64,000 bases of DNA from Dugong dugon. Lineage: Eukaryota > Chordata > Mammalia > Sirenia > Dugongidae. The stretch spans positions 27,980,001-28,044,000 of the forward strand of contig CM057465.1 of the NCBI GenBank assembly GCA_030035585.1, read 5' to 3'. A program made the position numbers and the translations under genes. Below are positions 49,501 through 62,099 of the stretch, piece after piece (position 1 is the stretch's first letter; each line of letters opens with the position of its first letter). The notes under the pieces are model-generated. The model ran no database searches. It worked only from the letters and a program-made list of their open reading frames with translations, and had not been told where the DNA came from.

Positions 49501-49664
49501 CCTTGATGAGGCTGACATTTGACAGTTCTCATTCCTCTACATTTGGCTCTCTGCTCTGCCAGGACTAATGCTGGGCTGCTGCCTCTTCCAATCAAAAATT
49601 TAATTTGTAGGATTATGAAGTAACTTTCATTAATCTTCATTCTTTATATTACAAAAGGTAAATA

Positions 49665-49990
49665 CACCTGCTCCTCACTTACTGACAATCTTGTTATCCA
49701 ACATTTCAGTTACGACAATAGTAATAAATACATTATCTGACTATTTTGTGCCAAGATGCGAGGTGTGAATAACGTTGACTGTACTTGTTAAGGTTATGTG
49801 TTAGCTTGGCTGGACCATGATTCTCAGTGGTGTGGCAGTTATGTAATGATGTAGTTTGGCAGGGTGGAATGATGTAATCATCCTCCATTTATGATCTGAT
49901 GTGGTCATCTGCTGTTTTTGCATAATGCCAATTTTCACATAACAGCCTGGTCTTTGGAAACTAACCATGTCAATAAGTGAGGAGTGGGTG
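49665..49990. mobile_element. small DNA transposon with TIRs, interrupted
   Basis: Left end CACCTGCTCCTCACTTACTG and right end (reversed) CACCCACTCCTCACTTATTG form inverted repeats, each flanked by TA. The interior is split by an LTR-like piece (about 49795-49910). It is nonautonomous, with no transposase. Confidence 0.75.
49795..49910 (+). repeat. LTR-like fragment related to 59382-59935
   Basis: TTATGTGTTAGCTTGGCTGG and ACCATGATTCTCAG resemble the start of the repeat at 59.38 kb. Confidence 0.5.
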
Positions 49991-50447
49991 TAATTTTAAT
50001 GATCAAATGACAGTTCTTCAAAATGTAAGACCCTGTTAAGAGAAAAACTGTATAGCAAGAACAAGATCCTTTGAGAACTTTTGGCTGTCTCTGAATGACA
50101 AATGGCCTGTCTTGTCCCAAAACTATAACAAAAACTGTTTCCTGAGTCCCATATTGATTTTTTAAAATCTGAAAATGCCCTTTAACTGAAGAACTGGCAG
50201 AAGTATTTCCTCCCCATCAACAGATTTTAAGGCCAGCAGTAGTGGCACAAGAACTGTATTTATGAAGGGCATAATTTTGGATGAACTGTATTGGAGACAA
50301 CCAGATAAGGCATTGTTAATGGTAGATTCTTGGGAGGTTTTTAAAGCTTTATATGTTAAGGATAGTTGAGTAGTCACCTAAAGTCAATGGATTAGTCTTG
50401 GGGACCTCTTGAAGCTTTTCTAGGCCAACAGTTTACTGAATACTTTT

Positions 50448-50609
50448 CCCTAGTGGCACAGTGGTTAAGAGTTAAGCTTCTAAAAAAGTCAACAGTTGGA
50501 ATCTACCAGCTGCTCCTCGGAAACCCCACGGGGCAGTTCTGCTCTGTCCTTTTGGGTCGCTGTGAGTCGGAATCTACTCCACGGCAAAGGGTTTTTTTTT
50601 TTTTTTTTT
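50448..50609 (+). repeat. AfroSINE
   Basis: CCCTAGTGGCACAGTGGTTA head and GGGTCGCTGTGAGTCGGAAT tail, with a long T-run end. Confidence 0.9.
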
Positions 50610-50735
50610 AAATCTTCAGGATGTTCTTTTGATTAGGCTGACGTTTGACAGTTTTTATTCCTAAACATTTGGTTCTCTTGTGCTGCTAGGACTAAAGATG
50701 TGCTGTTGCTTCTTCCAATCAAAAATTTAAAAAAC

Positions 50736-53214
50736 TGTTTACTGGATATAGAATTATTTGTAAAGTAATTGCCATGTTTAAGCAGTTCTCATCTGTGGAG
50801 TGTTTGACAGGGATATGATTATATATTAAATATTTTGAGGGATTTCCTTAAGTGCAGAACTGAGAGCTAAAGCTTAGACTGTAGTGTTGGTTGAGAGATC
50901 CAGTAAATCTGGTAAGTAACTTTTGTCCTTTTCTATTGATAATGAATCCTAGGAGTATGGGCAGATTTAATTAGAGAAATAAAAATTGGTGAGATTTGTG
51001 ATTGAGAATTTTTAAACCTAAGAACCCAGAAACAGCCATTCAAAAATACATTGTCAATGAATCCCGGTATTTGCAGTGGTGGTAAAATTAAAAAGGAGCC
51101 CTAGGCCAAGTACTTCTATTAAAAGGAAAAAAAAAAACCACACTCATATTTAATAAGTTTGAAGATGTCCCTAGCCTAATAACAACTTACGCCAACATTA
51201 AAGTCAGCTCAGAGTCTCATCAGAGAAGGTGAAGATTGGTTCTATGACCTTTAGTCACTTAAGGTTAACTAATACTTCATTCAGAGTCAACTAAAAAAAC
51301 AAAAGTCTTTTTCTATGATCAATAAATTACACACGTTTCCAGCTTCCTGACATTTGTGTGAAGAATTCCAAATCTCTCATGTACCACGGTTTTTACTAAT
51401 GCTGTCCCTGGGTTCCCTTACCATCTCTGCTCTCCGTTTCTTTGAAAACAATTAGGGGTCTGCCTGTTCTCTTGTGAATACACTAGAACTAGAGAACTAG
51501 AGGTATCCACTATTTTTTGGTCAAGCGTTGAAAACTAGGTAGGACGACTTAAACTGTCCAAAAATTCTTAAATTTCTGGTAGAGATTTGTTTTTTAAAAA
51601 GGATATAAAGTTTTTGATTTTTGTTTTTCAAGATAATTTTGCTGTTTTCTGTTGCTTTGCAATTTGAAATTGTACATGCCACTACTTATAATTCAATCAA
51701 CTTAAATGGGATATTCAAAACAAATTATTACACTTACTGTATTAATTTATATGCCATTTTAATGTACACACAATGAAATGCTACAAAGAGCTTCCACAAG
51801 TGCCCGATTGGGTACCCCAACTGAGAATTAAACAGAATGGACAGGGGAAAAGGCAAAGCATAAAAGAACTTTGAGTCATAGTCTCAGGTTTTCACTGCCA
51901 TTGGTTAGCCTGGAAGATGGACATTTTCCTATTTGTCCAAATGAGAAATAATTAACACTAATCCCACTTATTTCACTTGAGTATTGTGATGAAGAGTCAC
52001 ATCCTGGTGTTTCTATGAACTCAGTGGTTAGACCTCCAAATCTCAATTATCTGCCTTTGATCAGCTAATGGTTAATCTTTAAGCATTAACACATCTGAAA
52101 ATGTATGCCTCCTTTTTTGAGAGTTGTTGGACTGTCATATGCACACAGTCAATATATGATAGTTTTGTACAAGAAAGATTTGGTTATTGAAGTAGCAAAA
52201 GAACATCATAAGGTTTGAGAAGAGCTTTAGACTTAGGCTGGGAGATAGTGTCTTGTGGGCCTGTGAGAAAAATCTATATCCATTTTGTGGGGCAGTTTAC
52301 TTTCCTAAATTTTCAACTTATTTCACTGTATCACACAGTATAGCTGTCGTCCATGTTTATATTATGGAACAATATTTGAAAAGGGCCTGGGAAAGAAACA
52401 TTCACTTTATGAAGTGGAACTTGATATGTGAAGTATTTTTAAGATGAACACATGACTGGTATAGCCTTCCTATCTAGATATCTGTTACTGTTTGGAAATA
52501 TTTTAAGATTTCTAACCATAAAATAAGGAGACTGATTTTCTTGTATAGTTTATTTGCAGAGTTTAATCTTCCATTTCATAGATGTAAGCATGTTTGGTTT
52601 GGGTTCTATTTGATTGTAAGCTTTAATGGCCATTTTCTCCCTCATATAATGCCTAACGTGTATAATTTTTAAAATGAAGTCGTAAATAGCTTGAGGAAAA
52701 CTGCTATGGATAGTATGACCGTCATTAAGAATGTTTAAGAAAACTTGAAGACTAAAAATTTTAGTTTTTGCCTACAATCCTATATGTAAATACAAGAAAA
52801 AACTTACAAGTTAACAGCCTATTTTGTTATAAAATACTAATGTGACGCCTTAAGAGATTTTATTATGGGGGGGAAAGGAATTAGATGCTCTGAAGGGACA
52901 GAATTGATTAATCTACTTTTAGAAGAAAATCAGTGTTGGTTTAATTTTGGGTAGAACCTGACAAAAATGGTATGAATGAATGAGGCAGATTCAAAATTTA
53001 GCAGGCACCTTGTGTTTCTATTTTCATAATAGGGGTTAGTCATAAACCATTCTTTGCAGAGCATTTTTCTGGTTCTCTGAAAGGTTAACACAATATACTA
53101 TTGTAATTTATGTCCTCAAGGAACTTAAAAATCTAGCAGAGAATTGTTTAACAGATGTGAGAGAATTTAGAAGCATTAAAAATGGAGAGGAAGAGGTAAA
53201 ATTAGTATTTGTAG
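50736..53214. other. intergenic, no feature recognised
   Basis: AT-rich sequence downstream of RAB21. No repeat I can name, no RNA gene and no credible coding frame. Confidence 0.45.
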
Positions 53215-54024
53215 TTGATAATGCAAAACTCAAGATAGTCAACTGACAGTCTCTTAAAACTAATAAAGGCACTGAGTATAAAGTTAGTCACAGACATCTA
53301 AAATCTCCATTTATATAAACAACAGTCAGAAGATACAGTGAAGACCCCATTTACAAGAACAAAGGAGAGAAATAAGAATAAATGAAAAATACACAAAACC
53401 ACAAAAAGAAAACTATACTACTCCTGAAAAGAAGGCTGAAACACACGAAAGGGCATATCAAATTCTTGGATAGGAAGACGTCATACAGATGCCAAAATCT
53501 TTGTAAATCTGTAAGTTTAATGCAGTCTCAATAAAAATATCAGGACTTTAAAAAGAAAATTGATTCCAAAGTTCCTATGAAAAAGACTAACAAGAAATTT
53601 TCTGAAAAAGCCATGAGGGCAGACTAGCCTTATGAAATACTAAAATAGAAAACTACAGTATTTGAAACAATGTAGCACTGGCATATGACTAGAGAGGTTA
53701 TTAGATCAGAATAGAAAGACCAGAAATAGACCCAGATATGGGAATTTAGTACCGAATAAAGAGAACATTTCAACTCAGTGGGGGAAGATATGGTTTATTC
53801 ATTAAAAGGTGTTAGGACACCTGGGTAGTATTTGTAGGAAAAATGAAGTTGGGTTCATACCTCATATTAAACAAGTTAAATTCCAGTTACAAAAATGGAA
53901 ATGTAAAAATGGAAACATTTAAAGTACTTGAAGAAATTATGGGTGAATTTTAAAGTCAGTGTGGTCACATTAGTTTTTATGAACTTTTTGGTTGTCTCCA
54001 GTTTGGGATTATTGTGATAAAAAG
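53215..54024 (+). mobile_element. old L1 ORF2 fragment
   Basis: CAGTCTCAATAAAAATATCA, ATGAAATACTAAAATAGAAA and AGAAATAGACCCAGATATGG follow L1 ORF2 order. The RTE fragment interrupts its right end. Confidence 0.7.
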
Positions 54025-54025
54025 G

Positions 54026-54399
54026 GATTGAAGAATTGATACCTTTGAATTATGGTGTTGGCGAAAAATATTGAATATACCATGGACTGCCAGAAGAATG
54101 AACAAATCTGTCTTGGAAGTATAGCCAGAATGCTCCTTGGAAGTGAGGATGGCGAGACTTTTTCTCACTTACTTTGGACGTGTTATCAGCAGGGACCAGT
54201 CCCTGAAGAAGGACATCATGCTTGGTAGAGGGTCAGCAAAAAAGAGAAAGACCCTCAGCGATTAGGATTGACCCAGTGGTACAGTGGGCTCAAACTTAGC
54301 AAGGATTGTGAGCAGGGCTCAGGACCGGACAGTGTCTGGTTCTGTTGTACATAGGGTTGCTATGCGTTGGAACCGACTGGATGGCACCTGACAACAACA
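54026..54399 (+). mobile_element. RTE (BovB-like) 3' fragment
   Basis: GAATTGATACCTTTGAATTA through GCTATGCGTTGGAACCGACT and GGCACCTGACAACAAC; parallel to the copy at 23139-23526. Confidence 0.88.
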
Positions 54400-54437
54400 T
54401 GCTGCTATGAAAGTTCTGTTACATGTCTCTGGTTTAG

Positions 54438-54655
54438 GACAACAGTTCTCAAAGTGTGGTTCATGACCCCTAGGGCTCTCCTGAGGCCGTATTAGGTCAT
54501 CAAGGTTAACTATTACAGTACTGAGATGTAATTTACACTGTTCACTCTGTGGACATTAGCAGTGATGGTGGAAAAGTAATGATGGGTGAAACTGCAGCTG
54601 CCTTAGCATGACTCGAGTCAGTGATTCCAAACTGTACTTGGAGTCATTTTTGGCC
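54438..54655 (+). mobile_element. hAT-Charlie-like fragment
   Basis: ACAGTTCTCAAAGTGTGGTT start, GTGGACATTAGCAGTGATGG and CAGTGATTCCAAACTGTACT. The family name is uncertain. Confidence 0.5.
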
Positions 54656-54677
54656 AATCTGGTAAAATAAATAAATA

Positions 54678-54828
54678 CCCTGTTGCCGCCTAGTGGATTC
54701 CGACTCAGCAACGCTGTAGGGCAGAGTAGAACTGCCCCATAGGGTTTCCAAGGAGCAGCTGGTAGGTTTGAACTGCTGGCCATTAGGTTAGCAACCAAGC
54801 TCTTTAGCCACTGTGCCACCAGGGCTCA
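54678..54828 (-). repeat. AfroSINE
   Basis: Reversed: AGAACTGCCCCATAGGGTTT, TTTGAACTGCTGGCC, CACTGTGCCACCAGGGCTC. Confidence 0.92.
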
Positions 54829-54873
54829 ATCTGGTAGGTATGTAATTATATCTTGTTTTGGTTTTAAATTGTG

Positions 54874-55075
54874 TAGTCCTGGTGGCGCAGTGGTTAAGTG
54901 CTGGGCTGCTGGCTAAAATGTCAGTGGTTTGAATCCACCAGCACTCTGTGGGAGAAAGATGTGGCAGTCTGCTCTGTCAAGATTACAGCCTTGGAAGCGC
55001 TATGGGGCAGTTCTACCCTGTCCTATGGGGTCACTATGAGTTGGAATCGATTCGATGGCACACAACAACAACAAT
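54874..55075 (+). repeat. AfroSINE, long variant
   Basis: AGTCCTGGTGGCGCAGTGGT head, middle with GATGTGGCAGTCTGC, tail GGTCACTATGAGTTGGAATC and ACAACAACAA end, which matches the RTE 3' terminus closely. Confidence 0.92.
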
Positions 55076-55499
55076 CAAAAGGAGGGAAAACATAGAATTT
55101 CAAATTTATTATAGAATCCAGACTTACTTTACCCATAGAGGCTGTAGGAACCCCCAAATCTGTTGCCTTGAGAAAATTTTTGAACCTTGACCGAAACTAT
55201 CCCCAGAAGTTATCTTCAAACTAAACAACCGTTTAGCTGGATTAGTAAAGAATGTTCACCTTCAGCATTGTACTCTTTTAAAGAATTATCTATATCAGAT
55301 CAAACTGACAACAGCAAGTCTAAAGCATAGATAAGTAATTTATGGGGCAGTGAGTCTAAGTCAGGGGTGGTGAAGCAATATGGGGAGATAGAATGGTGAC
55401 ACAATGTCATTGAACTGCCATGTAGAAATTATTGAATGGGTGTATGATCTACAGTATATAGCTTCACCAAAAATAAATAAGAAAATATACTAGTGTTGT

Positions 55500-56790
55500 T
55501 AAGGCTTTTCTAAGTTTCATATAGTCTAGAAACAATGAAAAAACTGATTTCACTAAATAAAAATTAAAATATTATTCATGGCAAAAACTACCATAAGCTT
55601 AATCTAACAAACAATGACAAATTTGGAAAAAATATTTGCAAATCATCTCATGGATTGCTTAAGATTTAAAGAAGAAGAATTCAATAAGAAAAAGTCCAAT
55701 AAGTCAAAAGAAGAGTAAAACTATAAGCAGTTTTCACAGAAAAGGATACAAATGACTTAAACAACAATAAAAAATGCTCACCCTTACTATTAAGTAAAAT
55801 ATAAAATTATACTAAAATCCAGTTTTTTTTTAACCTATTAGATCAAGAAAGATTTTTTTAAAAAAATAAAACACTGTTTTGGTAAGAGAATGGAGAAACA
55901 AGTTTTTTTTTTCTTTCCTGGCAGAAGTATAAATTGGAACAACCTCTAAGGACAGCATGCTATGTATTTTGGATTTACTCAACCACCAATCCAACCTCCT
56001 AGTTGGAGAGGTTGGAAAATAAATATTACATTTCCCAGATTTTTTTGTGTGTAGCTAGGGTTCTGAATGCTAATTAGGTTTTGCCAATTACATGCTCTCT
56101 TCATGGTTTGAAAGGTAGAGTGAGGCGTAGGCCATCTTGAAGTTCTTGGATGTTGCAAGGTTGTAGGAAACACGTTTCTGTGCGTCAGTGATCAAATGTC
56201 CATCCTCCAGCTTTCTGGATATATAGAAGCTGTGGTGATGGCAGAAGCTTTTTAATCTGACTTTCTGATCTCTAGATTGCAGCTTTGGGGTCTTCCTTCT
56301 CCAGCTTCTCAGGAAATGAGAGGTCCTGAGCTTCTAGCATGGCTCCATGATGGTCCTAGTGATTCCCCTAGTCAATCAGTTTTGTATACTGTGGGATTCA
56401 TTCTAAGAGGCTCAGTCTAGACTTCTAACTTTCCTTCAGCCATTCCAATGACTTGGTAAGCACCAAATTCCCTATACTAAGTGCCTTCCTGTTTAAAATA
56501 TCTAGAATGGTTTCTGTTTCCTGCATTGAAAACTGACTTACCTAGAGGGCAATTTGGCAATAGCAATCAAAATTGTAAGTGCATTTCCTTTTGATTTGGC
56601 AATTTTACTTTTAGGAATATATCCTATATATATATATATGTATGTATATATGACTGCATATAAAGAAAATGAGTACATACAAGGTTTTTCAATGCAGCAT
56701 TGTTTGTAAAATGGCAGCCATAGAGGAATAGTAAAATCAATCATAATGCATGTATACATTAAAATCCTAGGTAGCTATTAAAAAAAAAAA
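55500..56790 (+). mobile_element. old L1 ORF2 3' part, split by another repeat
   Basis: Left half (55500-55965) with AATATTTGCAAATCATCTCA and CAGAAGTATAAATTGGAACA; right half (56538-56790) with TTTACTTTTAGGAATATATC and a poly-A tail. Between them lies 55966-56537, an interspersed repeat I cannot name, whose right end (AGAATGGTTTCTGTTTCCTG) looks LTR-like. Confidence 0.65.
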
Positions 56791-56888
56791 AAAAAAGAAT
56801 GAGAAAGCTCTTTGTGTATTTCCAAAGAAACAAGGGACATTAAGTTAAAAATAAATGGAAAAAAAAAGCCAAGGGGCAGAGAAGTGTA

Positions 56889-58420
56889 TACACTACTTTT
56901 ATTTTATTTTTTAATTTACAGCTTTATTGAAGTATAATAGACATACAATAAATTGCACATATTTTAAGTGTACAATTTGATAAGTTTTGATATATGTATA
57001 TCCCCAGGAAACCATTGTCACAGTCAAGATAATGAACATATCCGTTGCCTCTAAAAGTTTTCCATGTCTCTTCGTAATCCCTTTTTCCCTTCCATCCCTA
57101 CTTTCTTAACTTTATTTTGCATTTCCTAGAATGTTATACAAATGTAATCATGAAGTATATATACTTTTAAGTCTGGCTGCTTTTACTGCACATAATTATT
57201 TTAAGATTCAGCCATGTTGTGTATATTGGTCCTTCATTCCTTTTTGTTGTCAAGTAATATCCCATTGTATGGCTATACCACTTTTTGTTTATTCACATGT
57301 TGATGGACATTTGGGTTGCTTCCAGTTTAGAACTATTACAAACATAGCTACTGTGAACATATGTGCACAAGTCTTTCTAAGAATATATGCCTATTTCAGA
57401 ACATTATTCTATTTCATTGATTTGTCTATCTTGATGCCAATACCACATTGTCTTAATCACTATAGCTTTATGATATGTCTTAACATCAGATAGTGTTAGT
57501 CTAGTGTCTTAATGCAATCTCTTTTGAGATATAAAAGAAATGAGCAGAGACACATGGGAACCTCACACCACCAAGAAAGCAGTGCTGGAAGCAGAGCATG
57601 TCCTTTGGACCTGAGGTTCTTGCGCTGAGATGCTCCCAGACCAAGGAAAGACTGATGCATCACAAGGACCTTCCTCCAGAGCCGACAGAGAGAGAAAGCC
57701 TTCTCCTGGAGCTGTTGCCCTGAATTTGGACTTACAGCCTACTGGACTGTGAGAGAATGAACTTCTGTTTGTTAAAGCCGTCCACCTGTGGTATTTCTGT
57801 TAAGAGCAGCACTATATGACTAAGACAGTCCTCTAACTTCATTCTTTTTCAAAATTGCTTTGGCTCTTCTGGGTTCTTTGAATTTCCATTTGAATCAACT
57901 TGCTAGTTTCTACAAAATTCTGATAGGGATTGCATTGAATCTATAGTTGAATTTGGGAAAAGTTGACATCTAGTCTCCATGAAGACAGGATAGTTCTCCA
58001 TTTATTTAGGGGCTCTTTAATTTCAGCAGTGTTTTGTAGTTTTTAGTGTATGAATTTTGCATATCTTTGTCAGATAGATTCCTATTTTTTTTTAATATTA
58101 TGGTAAATGCTGATTTTTTATTTCAATTTCAGATTGTTCATTGCTATTACACAGAAGTATAACTGATTTTTGTATATTGATCTTGCTTCTTACAACCTTG
58201 GTAAACTCACTCTAGCAGGCTTTTTGTAGATTACATAGAATTGTATACTTAGAGATTATGTCATTAGTGAACAAAGATAATGTGACTGCTTTCTTTCTAA
58301 TTTAGATGTGTTTTGTTTCTTTTTCATGCCTTATTACACTGTCTATAACCTCTCGTACAATGTTGAATGGAAGTTGTAATAAGCGAATGTCATTGTCTTA
58401 TCCCTAATCTTCTGTTGTTG
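56889..58420 (-). mobile_element. old L1, minus strand, interrupted by an LTR
   Basis: Reversed L1: AGCTTTATTGAAGTATAATA at the left, TATCCCATTGTATGGCTATA and TTCTACAAAATTCTGATAGG further in. A MaLR LTR splits it at 57506-57827. Confidence 0.8.
57506..57827 (+). mobile_element. MaLR LTR, 5' truncated
   Basis: CACCACCAAGAAAGCAGTGC, GGACCTGAGGTTCTTGCGCT, GCCTACTGGACTGTGAGAGA and a 3' end GACTAAGACA. Same family as the LTR at 12573-13078 in opposite orientation. Confidence 0.75.
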
Positions 58421-58431
58421 TTGAAAAAGAA

Positions 58432-58666
58432 ACAAAGAATAATCATACGTACATATTTGCTTCTATAGACCTGAAATATCTCCAGAAGGATATATAAGAA
58501 ACTGATATTAGTTGCCTCTGAGGAGAGAGATTGGGTCAGAGTGGGAAAGAGATAGGAAGCAAACTTCTCATTGAATACCTTTTTGTATTTTTTGAAGTAG
58601 GAATCATGCAAATATATTACCTATTCAAAAAATATTAAAACTTAAAAAGAAGGCTGGCAACCAATG
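58432..58666 (+). mobile_element. L1 3' UTR end
   Basis: GGATATATAAGAAACTGATA, GTTGCCTCTGAGGAGAGAGA and TATTACCTATTCAAAAAATA are typical of L1 3' ends. Confidence 0.7.
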
Positions 58667-58868
58667 TCACAAAAACAATTTGTGTATTAATTGTTTAATG
58701 AGAAACTAATCTGCTTTGCAAACCTTTTTGTATTTTTTGAAGTAGGAATCATGCAAATATATTACCTATTCAAAAAATATTAAAACTTAAAAAGAAGGCT
58801 GGCAACCAATGTCACAAAAACAATTTGTGTATTAATTGTTTAATGAGAAACTAATCTGCTTTGCAAAC
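58577..58868 (+). repeat. perfect 145-bp tandem duplication
   Basis: Two adjacent copies appear identical by eye across the whole unit, from ACCTTTTTGTATTTTTTGAA to CTAATCTGCTTTGCAAA. The unit spans the L1 3' end and about 75 bp of flank. Confidence 0.95.
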
Positions 58869-59381
58869 ATTAAAAAAAATTAACAAGAACAAAAGAAGAA
58901 ATTGTTCTCTACCTTACTTCCCAAGCGTGCTGTCCCACCCAGCTAGATCTAAAGCAAGACTCATTCTCGGGCAGGATTGAAACCATCATGCTTAAATGAG
59001 GAATCCCTCTGCAGAGGGGAGGAGAGTTATGACTGCAACCTCAGGCCTGCCTAGGAAACCTTCTATTAACTAGTCATCACTATAATAAATCTTCTCCATC
59101 TCCCCTCCCCCCCCAAAAAAAACTTAAAAAGAAAACCTAGGTGTACAGATATATACTAAAAAACTGAATATTTTTACAAAGAAACAATAAGAATAGAATA
59201 CAAGCGTGCACAAAGTAAAAAATTTTAAAAAGTAAATTTAATCATTTAAGAACATTAGGGAGTAGATAAGTGTGGTGCAATGAATTACTTAATGTAGCCC
59301 TTCTAGCCATGGTCTTTGTGACTTATACACAATGATTGAATGAGACTATGCAAATAAGGTATGTAGAACCTGTGAGGGTTG

Positions 59382-59935
59382 GGGTTATGTGTCAATTTGG
59401 CTAGGCCATGATTCCCAGTACTGTGTGGTTGTCCTCTATTTCACGTGTTATGGATCCTGACCTCTACATATTGATGAGGCAGGATTAGTGTGGGGTGTGT
59501 CTTGGGTCACAGCCTTGCAAGAGGGCGTAAGTCAAGTCCCACCCTTACTCAAGTTATGCCCTTCCCTGGGGTATGGCCTGCATCTAAGGTATATGTATGG
59601 ATGCCCTGGCGGGCCTCTCTCTCTCTGCATCTGGATCCCACATCCAGTTCATGATCATCTAACCTCCAGTTCTTGGGACTTGAGCCAGAGGTCTGCCATC
59701 TGACCTACCGGTTCTGGGATTCACAGGCCTCTGCAGCCCCATGGGCCAGCGGCCTACCATCTGAACTGATTCACCAGCTTCCACAGCCCTGTAAGCCAGC
59801 AGCCTGTGGTCTAAACTGCCAGTTTGAGTTCATCAGTCCCTGCATCTACATGGGTTGGGAGAAGCCTAAGCCTGATAGACGGATTTGGGACTTGCCAGCC
59901 TCCACAACCATGTTAGCCATTTCCTTGATACGGTA
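59382..59935 (+). mobile_element. LTR-like interspersed repeat
   Basis: Starts GGTTATGTGTCAATTTGGCT and AGGCCATGATTCCCAG, then CTGGGGTATGGCCTGCATC (shared with the LTR at 521-939). It ends GACTTGCCAGCCTCCACAAC. It resembles mammalian LTRs; the frames within show no recognisable domain. Confidence 0.5.
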
Positions 59936-62099
59936 GTGAGTTCTGTGAGATGTTACAGTGAATTACGGAACCCAAAGGTGGTAGGGAGAGTACTGAAGGG
60001 TGAAGGAGTGGTTGATGTTAGACATGATGGAGTGGTACAGCAGTTTCAAAAAGTTGGACGTTTGGGACATCTTTAATCTCTGCCTCATACGAACTAGCTT
60101 TGTGCTGATCCTTATAAAAGACATTATTGATTTAATAAGATTTACAGTGGATTTTGAAAGAGGATCATGAGTTGAGGGTGAAGTAGAAATTTTAAGAGGA
60201 AGATACATGCAAAGGTAAGAAAATGGGAAATGGCAAACTTTACCAAGCAAATTAACTTATCTAGGGTATTGGACTTGGTAAGGGAAATAAGGAAAGGTAA
60301 GCTAGGGTAGTGCTTTTCAGAAGAATCAAGACTAATCTAATGACAATTTCATATGGTTCAACCTAATACTTCGGGTACAATATACCTTCAATTATCTTAA
60401 TTCAGCCAACAATACTTAATGGATGCCTGTAACTCACTATGTACAGTGCTAGGTGCTGTTGATACCAGAAATATTGGTCAGTACTGGGGATTTTTTTTTT
60501 TTAAAATTATTTGGACAACTCGAATATGCAGCCAGGGTTGCGAATCACTAGAATAGACAATCCTTGAGGAAGTAGGGCAGGCTGCAAGAGAAGACAAAAG
60601 AAAATCTGGTGAGAGAGGCACAATGTCCCCAACAATTACTTAAGGTCCTCCTTAATAATACCGGGTCACACACAGTGCCTGCTATTGGTTTTTTGTAGCC
60701 ACTTCTAGTAATTCGATCCAGGCACTTGAGGGGACATAAGAGCAAGACTGAGTACTTAATGGTTAGTTTATAGGACACTAATAGCAACTAAAAAATCAAA
60801 AAACATTCTTCTTCCTTGAAGCTTTCTAAAAGGTTAATTATCAACCAGTTCTTTGAACCCTTAAATTACTTTCCAAGAGTGCATTAGAAAGAGGGGCATG
60901 AATTCTATTAGGAGATTGTGGAACCACTGTAGATTAATTCTTCTTGTTAAATGGTATCCTGTTGTTCATTTTTCACTACAAAGAGGCTAACTTAATTCTT
61001 CTTCTGAGCTTGCATATTGGGCAATTCTGGATAATTGCAGGTAGAAAGATAACCTTTATAACAGGCCCAATCCAATACAGAGAAAAATTTTGTTCTTAGA
61101 ATGCAATTTCAAATTCATAAAGTGAAACTTAATATCTTGGAAAAAGAATGTAAGTTTCATAGTGCTGTATTATTATTCCTAAGGGAAATTTCCAATATTC
61201 TGTGGTTCAATATAGACTCAGGATAAATATCTGCTACTGGCACTACCTGAGGTATGCTAACAACTTAGCCACATTTGACCTGCTACCACATAAGTATGGT
61301 TAATCAAAGCTTATATACTTTTGATCACAGGTACCTTGCTTTGGTTAACATTCTCTTTATGAAGAATACATTTCAATAACAGAAAAGATCTCTCTGTAAA
61401 GGACGTGTTATAATTTAATTCTTTATAAAGAATAAAGCTGTTTTCATAGGCTATATTGGAATTTTTTCCTTCAATTTAACTGATTCTTTTGGTAAATTTG
61501 ATGAAATGGTTTACTGCAATAATTGCCTTTTAAATTCCAAAACAAAAGCATTAAACAAAAGTTGACTTTAACAGAAATAGATGTATTATTTCTTCCTCGA
61601 GCGCCTGTACTTTTTATTTTGTAATGATTTGTGTTCCCTGATATGCTTTATCTCATGCTTGACTGATTACAGATGTAAAGGGGGGGTTAAATGTGTTCGC
61701 TGTTGGCAATTTAGCATTCATTGTAATACACTGTAATCCAAATTACAATCTGTCATTTCCAGTGAAATTGTGAAGCAGTCTAATTGTATTTTAGAGTTTT
61801 ACTGCCATTGATTATAGCTACCTCATTTGTGTTTTAATATACCATGACAAATTCGTAAATGGAGATACAATCTTGTAACAAGCCGGGAAACAAGTACTGT
61901 TCTTCCTATTATAACAGCAAGAAAATGATTTCTTAGCAAATGAAAAGAGAAGGAGATGGTGAGATGACAAAGAGAATTCATTTAAGGATGAAACAGTCAC
62001 AAAAAGAAGACTTCAGCTTTCTAGCACTGTACAAAAATAAATGAGCCGTGGATAGTTTAAGAATATTTTTAAATTAAATATTACCAAATTATTTTTTAA
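59936..62099. other. intergenic, no gene recognised
   Basis: Mostly unique AT-rich sequence. A weak L2-like piece lies near 60430-60500 (GTACAGTGCTAGGTGCTG). The block 61360-61830 is discussed as a possible conserved noncoding element. Confidence 0.4.

Noticed and set aside
59488..59936. Two overlapping open frames of 71 and 87 codons
   Set aside because: They lie in an LTR-like repeat and show no domain.
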